DNA of 64,000 bases. It comes from Euborellia annulipes. Lineage: Eukaryota; Arthropoda; Insecta; Dermaptera; Anisolabididae. Numbering within the stretch: the first letter of the stretch is position 1; every line of letters starts with the position of its first letter. Location: NCBI GenBank assembly GCA_023213315.1, contig JAKCPI010003277.1:186001-250000 (forward strand), in the 5' to 3' direction. The notes under the pieces are model-generated. The model ran no database searches. It was given only the letters and a program-made list of their open reading frames with translations, and was not told the DNA's origin. Below are positions 52,735-63,675 of the stretch, in pieces. The position numbers and the translations under genes are program-made.

Positions 52735-52900
52735 TCGATTTAAGGTCTTTTTCGACATTGGAGGCCATTTAGACCCCATCCCTATTTATTTCAATTGATT
52801 GGTATTCAATTCAATTAAAATAAATTTTGTCCTCTGGAACGAGATGCGAACCCTTGACCTTTGGTATCAGAAGCCAATGTTCATTAGAGAATTGGTCATT
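52735..52900 (-). repeat. SINE-B copy, diverged
   Basis: TTAAGGTCTTTTTCGACATT, GGAGGCCATTTAGACCCCAT, CCCTATTTATTTCAATTGAT and the tRNA-like head (rc B-box GCGAACCCTTGACC; TTGGTATCAGAAGCCAATG). The A-tail side has decayed. Confidence 0.75.
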
Positions 52901-53339
52901 TGTGTTGACAGTCTTCAAACAAACAAATTTATTCACTCGATAATTGTTTAAGTAATAATTATTTTTAAAAAATTCTAGGTTTTACAATTCATCTTTTTAA
53001 TCCAGTTTTTTAGTATTACAAATTAAATTTAGTCAAAAGGCAATTTGTTAGGTTTTTGATAGCGTAAAAACAATAATTTACTTTTTTTACTTTTTTTTAT
53101 TATATATCCCCTTGGATGATTATCATCTTAATAAATTAGTAAATTTTTTTAAAGAATATATTTCTCTCTGACAACAAATTTTCCATTTGGAATGAACAAA
53201 CACATTCAAATTAACGCACAAATTTATTTACTTGTCAGGGGTTTTCCGGCTCTATTCTCATTATTTATGCAAACCGTATTATCTTTTTACTTTTTTCTTT
53301 TTCTTTTCCTTCTTTCTGATACACTTGGTTGATGATGGT
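52901..53339. other. Unannotated AT-rich DNA
   Basis: No recognisable feature seen before the splice-like site at 53,340. Confidence 0.4.
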
Positions 53340-53363
53340 TTTTTTCTTTTGTTTCAGGTGAGT
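53340..53363 (+). promoter_or_regulatory. Candidate recursive splice site (polypyrimidine-CAG|GTGAGT)
   Basis: TTTTTTCTTTTGTTTCAG (ending 53,357) is a strong 3' splice site, abutting a strong 5' splice site, GTGAGT (53,358-53,363). Such juxtaposed sites (zero-length exons) mark recursive splicing in long introns of insects. It lies about 30.5 kb downstream of the donor at 22,829 and on the same strand. No transcript evidence; chance occurrence in 64 kb is possible. Confidence 0.35.
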
Positions 53364-53533
53364 GCCATTTTAACTTTGCTCCTTCAGTTCTGTCGAGAGT
53401 AAGTCTATACATTTTCTTTAAGAAAATAAATTTCTATTACCGGGTACACTATAAGTTTTCCATTTAGTCTTAGAAATTATATCATATGATAATAGCTACA
53501 TTTTTTATTCCTAATTACATATTTTTTCTCTAA

Positions 53534-54814
53534 TTTTACTTTCTCTTATCCTATATATGTAATATATAGAGAGAAAGTAATGCGATCATGTCAAAAATTC
53601 GATGTCGAGATTTGGATGGATATACATGTTTTAAGGTTCCTTGAGTTCAAAAAAGTGGGTCACCCAAATTGGTCTGTCTGTCTGTGTGTAACGATTTTAA
53701 GCATGAATGAATTGAGCTACCGGATTGAAATTTTATATTTAAGTGTTGAACAAAATCGGCCAAAAAGTACTAGCACTTTACTGAAGTACTTTTTCAGTTT
53801 TTTTTTTCTATTTTCTCAAAATTCTCTCCAACAATTTTGTTTAAAATTCATAAATCAGCTATTTTTTCATGCTCTTTGAAATGTATATTTTCATTTTGCC
53901 CTTGAAATCTTTTGAAGCACACTTTACTCTTGTACTTTTTTTTTTTTTTTTTAAACAACACTCACACTTTTTTCTCATTCACACTCACATTCACACATAC
54001 ATTCACACAGTCTTTTCGGCAACTCAGGCCAGACAAGACTTTGACGATAGCCGTTATTAATTAATATACATATTTGGGGTCCAGGCATTCTTATTCAAGC
54101 CATTTGGTATACAAATGACTTAAATAAAATCATCGGACTGCCTGGGGTCCGAACCCGGGGCTCTTGCTATAGGAGGCTAACCCGCTAACAGCTTCACCAA
54201 GCTCGAGGGCTATTCTTGTACTTCATGGTACAGAATATAAATATTTTTCTTTTTAGATTAAAATTCATATAAATCAATATTTTTTAGTTGCTCTTTACAA
54301 GTATAGTCTATCAGTAATATTTTCTGTGAAAATTGTTTGAAGTACACTTTACTGATGTATTTCAGATTTTTCAAATTCATTTTCAAGCTCTTCCTTCCAT
54401 AAAGCCAATCTTAAATATCTATAGGGACCCCATATGTGGGAATTTGCATGCTAATTTCGATTTAAAAGGGGGTCTCCCTTTGGAACTTTTTATACATTTA
54501 AAAAAAAATTTTCATTTATGAAATTTTGTATTTATTTAGAATTTTCTATTGTGTATGTATTATATGTATTGTATATGAGATTAACATTTTAAAAAATAAC
54601 CATACTTTATTTCAAGCAGTCAACATTTAAAATACACAGAGCCTATGGAAATATTGAATCAATTGACTTTTTTTTTTACTTATGAAATGTAAGTTAATTA
54701 AGGTGCTATGGAAAACTAAATATATCTCGCCACAAAAAATCTGGTGTGACAGGCACTTACCGAAGGGTAAAAGAAAGTTGTGTGCTGTGCGCCAGCAACA
54801 CCAGATTTTTTAAA
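53534..54814 (+). repeat. RepA, near full-length with SINE-A inside
   Basis: Left hairpin TTTTACTTTCTCTTATCC ... AGAGAGAAAGTA; then TTCGATGTCGAGATTTGG, ATCGGCCAAAAAGTACTAGC and TGCTCTTTGAAATGTATATT. After the SINE: CTTGTACTTCATGG, the long-subfamily block (GGGGGTCTCCCTTTGGAACT) and a partly collapsed right hairpin (AATCTGGTGTGACAGGCACT ... GCCAGCAACACCAGATT). Confidence 0.85.
53938..54213 (-). repeat. SINE-A, full-length, 10-bp TSD
   Basis: TCTTGTACTT on both sides (53,928-53,937; 54,214-54,223). Uninterrupted RepA has the sequence once (ACTCTTGTGCTTCATAGG-type). Head: B-box rc GGTCCGAACCCG. Tail poly(A) on the minus strand. Confidence 0.9.
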
Positions 54815-56339
54815 GATGATTTTGGTGGAGTAATTGGGTGATCGTTGGCAAAGTGTAAGGCATTGAGTACTCATATCAACCAACCAGAGTTGATTAACTT
54901 GCTCTGGGCATCGTCAAACGTATCTCCCTCCCTCCTTCCGACTCGTGTTGACATTTCGTTTAATTTTCTTTTTTTTTCTATCTTCGGGGTTGAAGGGTGA
55001 GAGGGGGGGACGGTTTATTTTTAGTTTGTGTCCCTTCCTCATTCTCCTCCAGGGTGATGAAGATGAAAGAGAGAGGGATAAAGGTTGAAGAGTGAATGAA
55101 ACAAGATATTTCATTTCATTCTTTTTTTCATTTTTATAAAAATTACTCCATTAAAAAAAAAAAAAAAAATCATTTTTTTTATTTATACAAATTGCTTATA
55201 AGCTAAACGAAAAAAAAATTATTTTTTATTGCTTTACAAAATTAAAAATTTAACCCTTTTTATACCATTTAAATAAATTTTTACCTTTTTTCAAACGCGC
55301 CCCTCTTGGATTTTAAGATTATCAATATTGCCTACTATCTCTAAGCTAAGGAGATGGGGCTTAATGTTTGATTTGGACAGTTTATAGATGCAGTCATTAC
55401 TCACTCTATTTCAAAAAATTTTGCGACTTATTTTTTTTAATTTTAGTGTGAGCTTGCATATTGTCCTCTCAATTTATAGGTAGACCATTTGTTTTTTTGA
55501 AAGCAAATCCACCCGTAATACGAGAATTATTTTAGAATATATTTAATATTTTAATTTAATTAAAAGATTACCTTTTGCGCTTGCATTTGTCAAGTCACCA
55601 GTAATTTAATATTTAATGAGAAAGTTATTTTTTTCATCCGGATGAAACTGAACCAAGATGCCCCCATTGGGGATTTTTTTATTGGTTCTTCTCAAGCCCC
55701 CAAAAAGGCACTTTCCATTTTATTTTTTTTTTTATGTACGCCATAAGAAATAAGCCGAGGCCGCCGCCCCCGTGCCCGAGTCTCTCAATAATTTGTGACC
55801 CCTTTCGCTCCAGGGTCAGTTCACAAAATTACATTCAAGCTTTAAAAAAAAAAAAATCTTAACATAAATAACCAAAGCAGATGTAATACAAAAATGTAAG
55901 TCATGAAAAAAAGCTCACATCTTTTTTAATAGAATCAAATTCAAATCATAATTTATAAATAAATAAAATTAAGGCTATTATATAATTATATATATTATAC
56001 CAATTTATATATTTTTAAAATCAATAAAAAAAAAGGTACTTAGTAATTCATTTCTGAATGTTTTTTCCTAGGAGATAGGCAGCCCAAATAGCTTACATTT
56101 CCACTCAATGTCTGTGTGGCCTACCAAAAGGTCAGTCGGTCTATTTACGAAGGGTCATAAACGATCCCATATATACAAGAGAATTAATATTTAATATACA
56201 CTGCTCCAAGAAATTAACGCACTATTAAGTAAAATCATAATAGTAATTATATTATATATCAAAAATAACAATTTCATTTTATTAAAACGATTTTCAATTA
56301 ACTATTATCGAATTGCCCCCCTCTGGGGCGTGGACGAGG
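54815..56339. other. Long unannotated stretch
   Basis: No gene seen. A CT-rich patch (54,930-55,060) with an unsupported minus-strand frame, and a GC-rich patch (55,757-55,785: GAGGCCGCCGCCCCCGTGCC) that recalls MITE subterminal DNA but lacks a partner end. Confidence 0.4.
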
Positions 56340-56425
56340 ACAAGTTTCGGTTTCGGTTTCGGCCAAAACTAAAATTGGAAATTCTGTTTTGGCTGAAAAT
56401 CTTGTTTCGGTCGCTCCCTATAAAA
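56340..56425. mobile_element. hAT-like CGACCGAA family fragment
   Basis: AAGTTTCGGTTTCGGTTTCG ... CTTGTTTCGGTCGCTCCCTA: a short internally deleted copy. Confidence 0.65.
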
Positions 56426-56932
56426 TAACCAAAATATTTATTTGTAAAATATCAAAATAAAAATGAATAAATTTTTCGATTTTCCATATAAAATAAATTG
56501 TCATTTATACACTTTTTATAAACACTTTTAACAGTTCCAAATCAACATCAACTGTTTCCTTTAGACTAAATATATTATTGCCTCCTCTGAACAGTGAATC
56601 ATAGTTATAATTTAATTATTCTGACAGATCGTTCGGCCAATTAATTGTCTCAATTGCACATCACATTAAGTTCAAACTACTCACTCCTCCCCTATCATAT
56701 TAAAACACGACTGACTTACTAACTACTCTAATTTTAATCTGATGACATACTGTATTCAATTACAGTTAATTGAAAAAATGAATCCGGAAAAATTTGGATA
56801 TGTCTGAAATCCAAGAAACCCAAATAAGGTCCCCTTTCACATTCCAAAAAAGTCAAATTATTCTTATAAATAAAATTTAAATTCCATATATCAAATAAAT
56901 TTTTTTTGTTCAATTTATTTACTAATAAACAT
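56426..56932. other. Unannotated AT-rich DNA
   Basis: No gene recognised. Confidence 0.4.
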
Positions 56933-57602
56933 CTTATATAATGAGTCATTATAAAATAATTTTAATTCACCAGATATATACCCCTAGTAAAGACTCTAAA
57001 TTATTTAAAAAAATCTGGTGTGACTGGCGCACAGCACACAACTTTTCGCTACCTTTCAGTAAGAGAAAGTTGTGCACCTTGCTGGCACACCATATTTTTT
57101 GTGTCAGGATATATTTAGTTTCCCATAGCAAATTAGTTTCAATCTTGACCGCTTCCAATTCATAAGTAAAAAGTAAAAGTCAATTAATTCAAAATTTCCA
57201 TAGGCTCTGTGTATTTTAAATGTTGACTGCTTGAAATAAACTATGGTTATTTTTCAAAATGTTAATCTCATATTTAGATATTTTATACACAATAAAGAAT
57301 CCTCAATAAATACAAAATTTCATGAGAATTGTAGTACCTAACTTAAATATAAAATTTCAATCCAGTAGCTGAATTCCTTCATGCTAAAAGTCACACAGAC
57401 AGACCAGTTTTTTTGAGGACCTCAAAACATCTTATATAATGAGTCCTTATAAAATCATTTTAATTCACCAGATATATACCTCTAGTAAAGACTCTCCATC
57501 AAAACATCCATATCCATCAAAACATCGGTATCAAATTTTTGACATGATCGCAATACTTTCTTTCTCTATATATTTAATTTATAGGGTAAGAGAAAGTAAA
57601 AA
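56933..57602 (-). repeat. RepA copy with a duplicated 65-bp flank inserted inside it
   Basis: RepA spans about 57,005-57,602 (hairpin 57,012-57,094; end GGTAAGAGAAAGTAAAAA). The 65 bp immediately outside its hairpin end (56,933-57,000: TATATAATGAGTCATTATAA, CACCAGATATATACCCCTAG) is repeated inside RepA at 57,430-57,494, between the GGACCTCAAAACAT and CCATCAAAACATC blocks. Confidence 0.75.
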
Positions 57603-58160
57603 TGGTGTAAGATTTCCAAAAAATAACCTTGGTATTATTCATCGTTGCTCTTAAATATAATAATTAAATTATTTATAGAATGCGATGGAATGTTTGGATA
57701 ATTTAGGGAGGAACGAATTGAACTAACAATAAAAATATTTTGTGACTGCTCTCTCTTTTCTTGACAAAAAGATGACTGGAGAGATACTCGAACAAGATGT
57801 CAACAAATTTTTTATCTCCATCTGTTCAAAACAGAGATATAAATATCTTTAAAACTTGGGTTTCTTATTAACGAGAAAGAAAAATTGACCAAAAATAAAA
57901 TTAACGATGAGATGTTTTTTTATTGGCGCCTGAGAGTATTCTCCAAAACTTAGGAATTTTGAAACAGGAACTTTTTGATAGATCCTGTATTTCTCTCTCA
58001 CAAAGTGAATAAAGACCACGCAATTTATTCTTTAAATACAATATCTAATTAATTAATTGAGATGTTCTGATTCCCAACGTCTTCACGTTGTTCATCTGTT
58101 TTTTTTTTTTTTTAATTAAACTCCCTACCATATGTTTCATTAATTATTATTATTACTCAT
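57603..58160. other. Unannotated AT-rich DNA
   Basis: No gene recognised. Confidence 0.35.
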
Positions 58161-58167
58161 TTTATAG

Positions 58168-58315
58168 CCAGGAATTAACACTTACCCATCTGACACAATT
58201 GAGAGAGGAATTCTTTTTGATTTGTCTGCTTTTATACGAATTTCAAGCAGATGTTGATGCAAATCAGTCGAAGTCTGTCATTTATATTCCAAGTCATTCA
58301 CTTGGGACTTCCTAA
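58168..58315 (+). CDS. Weak candidate terminal exon
   Basis: An acceptor-like ATTACTCATTTTATAG ends at 58,167. The following frame is open for 48 codons to TAA (58,313-58,315), with a non-low-complexity peptide (LTLTHLTQLREEF, EFQADVDANQSKSVIYIPSH). It would need a phase-2 upstream exon, which the 22,828 donor would supply, but one in three random exons would match. Not part of any repeat family seen here. No protein family recognised. Confidence 0.2.
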
Positions 58316-58479
58316 TCACCTACGAGGTGTAAAAAAATGATTTCTATAAATCCATTTGGAATATAAATTGAATATTAAATAAGATCGAAATTTTTATAAC
58401 GTTTTTCTTAAAGTTTTATCTTTTAAATTTTATCCGCATATTCAAAATTAAATCATTAATTTTAAACTGGTAACCGTTG

Positions 58480-58735
58480 GCTCTAGTTAAAACATTATGC
58501 TTTAATAGGAGAATTAAATTTAAGTATGATACACAAGGTTTTTTGTTTCAATGATTTATTTATTTAACATTAACACTTTATACGTATTGCGACACCTGTA
58601 TGTAATTCACTCCCGATGATGGCACATACGGTGTCGAAATACGTATAAATTGTTAATGTTAAATAATTAAATCATTGAAACCAAAAACTTTGTGTATCAT
58701 TCTTTAATTTAATTCTCAAAATTAAATCATTCCAT
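58480..58735. mobile_element. Foldback with CGAAATACGTAT motif
   Basis: Arms: ACACAAGGTTTTTTGTTTCAATGATTTATT ... TATACGTATTGCGACACC (shown in part: TTTGTTTCAATGATTTATT) and its inverse from 58,628. Plus-strand core: CCCGATGATGGCACATACGG then TGTCGAAATACGTATAAA. The outer CCGTTGGCTCTAGTTAAAAC block is shared with 37,401 and 63,816. Confidence 0.6.
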
Positions 58736-59489
58736 ATACCAAATATTGATATTTTTTTCTGAGAATATTTCAAAGTAAAGAGAGCAACAGTATATAATAA
58801 TATTCCCTAATTTCCTACTTTATTGTTATTATGTCAAAAGGTAATCTCAAGGATTTTTTTTTAAATTAAACTTATGTGTTTTCTTCTTTCCTAAGCTTAT
58901 AAACAAAAAAACAACTAGTTTTTGAATGGATTAACACGATATTCCGGTAACAATAATATTTATCTCCTTAATGGACTAGCTCTTGAATCAAACAAGCTAT
59001 CAAGGACATTTTTTTAACATTTAAAACTTCATTAGCAATTATCTTTTTCTTTTTTATTTCTGAATATTCAATAAAAGCTTAACTTTATAAATTCAAGGCA
59101 ATTAGAGCAGAGAAAAAAAGTAGAAAAACTTTTTGAGAATTAACAAGATTCCAAGTTAAATTTATTATCAATATTATTCAACTTTATTATATAAAAAATA
59201 CAATATTTTCAAGAGGTTGTCCATTTAAAAAGGAAACTGATAGCTATATACATAAAATTGAAAACAGTATCAATTTGGTTAGAATACAAATTATCAAAGA
59301 TCAATTGAAATAAAAAAAAAAAATTATTTGACTTTTTCGGCATTGGGAGTCATTAAATTTAAAAGGTTTATAAAAAAAAAAGGTAACCATTATTCTCCAT
59401 CCATCCATCGAAGCTCCATCCATCCTCTGAAGTATATTCACATTGATCGAACTCGCGCTTTTCTCATTGTTGAATCCCTGTCTTGTTTG
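58736..59489. other. Unannotated AT-rich DNA with a SINE-B scrap
   Basis: TTGAAATAAAAAAAAAAAAT and GACTTTTTCGGCATTGGGAG (59,302-59,350) resemble SINE-B tail sequence. Nothing else recognised. Confidence 0.4.
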
Positions 59490-59910
59490 CTTTAGACCCA
59501 TTCTGCACAAGCGCTTTTAGCGCGTCCAAACGCTTCAAAACGTCCATTCAAATACAACTAAGAAGTTTAAATGAGAGTTTCTACACGTGGTTTTTTGAAA
59601 GCGTTTTAGCCGTGTTGTGACGTAGTAAATAATATACTAGCTCAGTCTGCAGTGTATTCGTTTGCTATACCAGATTGTTTATTTATTTGCGCATCAATAC
59701 AACCTGCTTGAATGAAGTCCATCGTAGCTGTCACGCAATTTTTTTAGGTTTTTACCGGCATTTGAAACGCCCCAAAAACGCTCGGGTAGGATAGGAAAAA
59801 TTTTCAAGCGTTTGAAACGCCTCGAGCAAACGCTCGTGTAGAATAGGCCAAACTTTCAAACGTTCAAGCTTTTAAAAAGCGCCAAAACCGCTCGTGGTCA
59901 ATCGGCCTTA
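59490..59910. mobile_element. MITE rich in ACGAGCG(T/G)TTT repeats
   Basis: Left TTTAGACCCATTCTGCACAAGCGCTTTTAGCGC and right GCGCCAAAACCGCTCGTGGTCAATCGGCCTTA are imperfect inverted repeats (key words CAAGCGCTTTTAGCGC / GCGCCAAAACCGCTCG). Related GGATAGGAAAA and GAATAGGCC sub-repeats with GTTTGAAACGCC recur in the right half. CpG content is high for this window. Confidence 0.6.
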
Positions 59911-59941
59911 TCCCGGTATTTAAAAAAATTAAATAAAATAT

Positions 59942-60198
59942 ATGGACCCTGTTATGCATTAGTGTGTCAAGCGCCAAAAAAAATTAGAAATTGAGTTAAG
60001 CACGGAATATTATTTCAAATGCTTTAATTAATAGTATTTTTTATGAAACATGTCCTAAAAAATTTATATTTAATGTTACTTGCACAATTGACAAAAAAAA
60101 AAAATTATATATAATTCAATGAAAACAAAAAAATGTTAATTTTCTCAAAATTCGGTAGGTGGCGCTTGACACACTAATGCGTAACAGGGTGGGTCCAT
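59942..60198. mobile_element. TA-type MITE T, copy 2
   Basis: ATGGACCCTGTTATGCATTA ... ACAGGGTGGGTCCAT. The interior shares TGCTTTAATTAATAGTATTT and ATGTCCTAAAAAATTTAT with copy 1 but is about half as long. Confidence 0.75.
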
Positions 60199-60298
60199 AT
60201 ATACTTTACTTTTGTCATTGTTTGGTGACCATAGAGACGCGCGATTTGCTTGAAAGACAGCATGGCGCTACGATGGTGCAGTTATGGTGGTGATATTA

Positions 60299-60672
60299 AC
60301 TAGTTGTTTTTTGATGACTGGAGATTGTATTATGAGGATGTGGTATATGGGCAGCCAAGGCGAAAAAATAAAATAAAAGTCTATTTTTTGTCGACGATTC
60401 GACTACCAATCGCACTCTTTATCAGGACATAAATGATGCCAAATTGTCAGGTTAGTTGACATGGCAATATAGCAAAGTTTTTACCAATTTATATTCTTTT
60501 GAAAAATTCTCTTTACTGTTTCGTGGTCGCTATACTACCAAGTCAACTAACCTGACAATTGGACGTCATTTTTGTCCTGAAGAAGAATGCTATCAGCACT
60601 CGAAACGTCGACAAAAAAATACTTTTATTTTATTTTTTCGCCTTGGCTGCCCATATACGACATCCTCATATT
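60299..60672 (+). mobile_element. Foldback with hammerhead-like core, same family as 19.9 kb
   Basis: Left tail AGTTGTTTTTTGATGACTGG (also beside the 19.9-kb copy). Arms: ATGGGCAGCCAAGGCGAAAA ... GTCGACGATTCGAC and the inverse ending at 60,668; inner arms CAGGTTAGTTGACATGG / CAAGTCAACTAACCTG. Plus-strand core: CCTGAAGAAGAATGCTATCA then GCACTCGAAACGTCGAC. Both strands are nearly complete, unlike the 19.9-kb copy. Confidence 0.7.
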
Positions 60673-61394
60673 TAAATAAAATAAATTTCGCCATTTAATA
60701 CCGGTAGGGAACCTCTAATAGCTTAGATTAGTGATTCTAGATAAACACTACTGTGACGGCTTTATAACTAGCTTATGAATTCCTTTCAAGTTATTTCATC
60801 TTTTATATTTTATAATTAAATCGAAACTAATTTTATTTATTTATACTATTATTTAATTAATGACATGTAATTAATCAATTGGTACTTTATTTTGTAAGCC
60901 AAAGTAATTATCTCCCTCGCAAAGTAAAAGTTCCAACTAAACAAATTGGCGCTACTTGATTTCTCATATGTTGTCCATTCGAACAAAACAACAACTCAAT
61001 GTCTCATATCGATCATTCTTGATGCCTTTTTTGCCTTCTCTTTGAATACAAACCAGTTTTAGTCGTGTATGCCATTTATATTTATTTTTTTTTTTTTAAA
61101 CACACTTTTACACCGTAATGAAAAACGAAATAAAGAATAGTTTAGGTGTGTTTGTGACTGTTTGTGTACTAGCGCCACTAATATTTATTACGTCACAGTT
61201 GTGCCATACAGATGATAAATATTTTATTTATCAATTAATATTTATTACGAAATTGTTAAAAAAAAACAATGATTGTAACAAATTCCCCGGATTTACTCTA
61301 ATCAAGGTCATGTGAAACTTGAAGGTTTTTATTATTAATTGGTTGGTGGGAAGTAGACTGTTCAAGTATCTAAGACATTTAATTAAACATGTTT
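60673..61394. other. Unannotated AT-rich DNA
   Basis: A 65-codon ATG frame (61,118-61,315) starts MKNEIKNSLGVFVTVCVLAP, signal-peptide-like by composition, but has no recognised homology or supporting signals and is left uncalled. Confidence 0.35.
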
Positions 61395-61910
61395 TAAAAA
61401 ATCTGGTGTGACTGGTCGCACACAATTTTCTCTTACCTTTGGTAAGATTTATAAACATGGGTAAAAATTTATATTTTGTTACCATGGCAACCAATTTCCT
61501 CTATCTTTACTATGAAGTACAAGAGTAAAGTGTGCTTCAAGAGCAAAATGAGAATATACATTTTAAAGAGCATCTTAAAAATAAGTGATTTTTGAATTTT
61601 AATCAAAATCGTTCGAGTGAATTTGAGAAAATCGGGGGGAAAAAAAAACTGAAAAAGTGATTAAGTAAAGTACTAGTACTTTTTGTCCGATTTTGTTCAA
61701 AAGCTTCATGTCAGGTCCCAGGAGGGTGCCAAACTTATTTATAAAATTTCAACCTCCTAACTCTTTTCATTCTTGAGATATTTTGTTCACAAACATACAT
61801 ACAGACAGACCATGCTGCGAAAACCACTCTTTTGGATCCAGGGGACCTCAAAACGTGTCTATTATCCATTAAAATCTCGACATCGAAATTTGAACATGAA
61901 TCCAATATTT

Positions 61911-61973
<63 letters not shown>

Positions 61974-62107
61974 CTAGTCGCAAAGCCCGCCTTCGGCGGG
62001 GTGGCCCTTAGCTATAGGATATTTTCCGAAAGTCAAAATTTTGCTTCTCCCATCCCCTAATGTATATATTATATATAATATATATATTTAGGTAAGAGAA
62101 AGTAAAA
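61395..62107 (-). repeat. RepA copy with (TC)n(TA)n and an inserted GC hairpin
   Basis: Collapsed hairpin end (AATCTGGTGTGACTGGTCGC), then CCATGGCAACC, GATTTTGTTCAAAAGCTTCA and CTCGACATCGAAATTTG, then (TC)n(TA)n at 61,911-61,968, and GGTAAGAGAAAGTAAAAT at the end. The AT repeat marks where an 87-bp foreign piece sits (61,974-62,060). Confidence 0.8.
61974..62060. repeat. GC-rich hairpin-bearing insertion in (TA)n
   Basis: ACTAGTCGCAAAGCCCGCCTTCGGCGGGGTGG (given in part: AAAGCCCGCCTTCGGCGGGG) forms a CCCGCC-TTC-GGCGGG stem. It continues to CCCATCCCCTAATG, where the TA-rich DNA resumes. AAAGCCCGCCT also ends the 26.79-26.99 kb element. Likely a microsatellite-targeting small element. Confidence 0.45.
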
Positions 62108-62320
62108 TTTATCCGGGCAAATGACAATAATAATAAATAGAATTAAATATTTCAATAAACAAAGTTCATGTATTTACAGTTGATGAGCATAATTTTCAAA
62201 AATTTTTAATTAAAATCTAAAAGTGATGTCATGCCATTGAGATAACTTTTAATCTCTACTTTTAATAAAAGGTTAGAAAATTTATAGGTTTTAGGAAGAA
62301 TTCACTCTGATTGAATTTTC
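62108..62320. other. Unannotated AT-rich DNA
   Basis: No recognisable feature seen. Confidence 0.35.
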
Positions 62321-62340
62321 CCTCTCGCCTTTCTCTGCAG

Positions 62341-62582
62341 GTGTAGACCTTCACTCGTAACCCTACCTATTCATTCTATTGTCTTGGCACGTCCATCTCT
62401 CGCAATTAAAACGTTCCATTTCATTAATCTGAATCCCGTACAAGTCTCAAGAGGTACACTCTCAAGCCTCAAGTGTGTACATGTGAGAGTGAGAGTACGT
62501 CATCTCTCTTCCTCCCACTTATTTACTCCCGTCATTATCAAAGCCTCAGCTCTGGATCCAGCATCTAATAATTCAAAGTTTT
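62341..62582 (+). CDS. Weak candidate exon after a strong 3' splice site
   Basis: TTTTCCCTCTCGCCTTTCTCTGCAG ends at 62,340 (core CTCGCCTTTCTCTGCAG), a good polypyrimidine acceptor. The following sequence is GC-richer than its surroundings and open from 62,342 for 79 codons to TAG (62,580-62,582) in the phase that would follow the donor at 22,828. The peptide is not recognised and part of it (VHVRVRVRH) comes from a GT/GA-rich tract. It may instead be a non-coding exon. Confidence 0.2.
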
Positions 62583-63675
62583 AGTTTAGCTATATATCTT
62601 TCAAAGACTGCTAGTAAATTTTTACCTTAGGCTTGGCCTAAAATTTAATTTTTCTTTTCATTAGAATCTTTTTCATTTTCAATTAGCACTTTATCTTGTA
62701 CTGAAGAAACGTCTCAAGATATGACCTTTCCATATCTTAAGAACCGAAAAAAAGATAAAGGAAAGGTTACTTAGAGCATGAAATTGTCCGCTTTTCTTTG
62801 TTTCTTAGAGTAGATTCTTGTTCCAAAAGCCAAGGATCTTCCGACAATATACATATACAATTACAATATATTTTAATTAAATAACTCTCAAATACCTATT
62901 TTATTTTATTGATAAATATCTCGTCAACTTATAAAAATCTAATTTTTACGTCCTAGAACTCGAAAATAAAAATGCTGGAAATGGGTTCCAGCCAGGTTAT
63001 TTCCGATAAACAACCGGGAGTCAGAATTCGGATAAAAAGGTTAAGATAATATCCTCATATTTTAGCTGGAGTTCCTGAGTTCAAGGTTTACTGTTCTTTC
63101 TGCTCATAATTTTATTTTTAAATTTATATAATCTTCATATGTTGTTAATTTTCGTTTTTTTTTCACCTTTTAATATTGACTGCTCGACATATTTTGCACT
63201 GTGGGAGATGAAATCTTTTTCTTTTTCTTCCTGGGAGGGAATTTTTTTCTTAATCTCTCAATTGAATGCATTGGGAAGTCTCTCAACTGCAACTGTGCAG
63301 GGGATCAGTAACTGTTCCGCTCAAATTATTTTCTTATTAATTTTTTTCCCTTTTGATTTCAAATTCTAAATATAACATTATTCTTTTTTTTTTTTTTATT
63401 AACATTATTCTTCGCATCTACATTATTCCTTACATAGAATTCTTGTTCTATTCAATATTTTTGACTTTCTTAAAGATATATTTTTTTTATTACAAGTAAT
63501 GAAAATTTTCTTTATCATAATAAAAATTAATCGTTTAAATACACATTTATATCAATCACTTTTGTATTTTAGGCGTTCAAACACTAAAGCCTCTAAAATT
63601 AAAAGATAACCCTTATTATATTTATCTAGTAAAAATCAAATAGTTTAATTTTTTTTAATCAGGTAAATTAAATTA
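62583..63675. other. Unannotated DNA
   Basis: No gene recognised. AATAAA-like words occur (about 62,953). The frame at 63,139-63,369 is unsupported. Confidence 0.35.

Noticed and set aside
61118..61315. 65-codon ATG frame with a signal-peptide-like N terminus
   Set aside because: AT-rich DNA readily yields hydrophobic frames of this length; no family, splice or promoter support.
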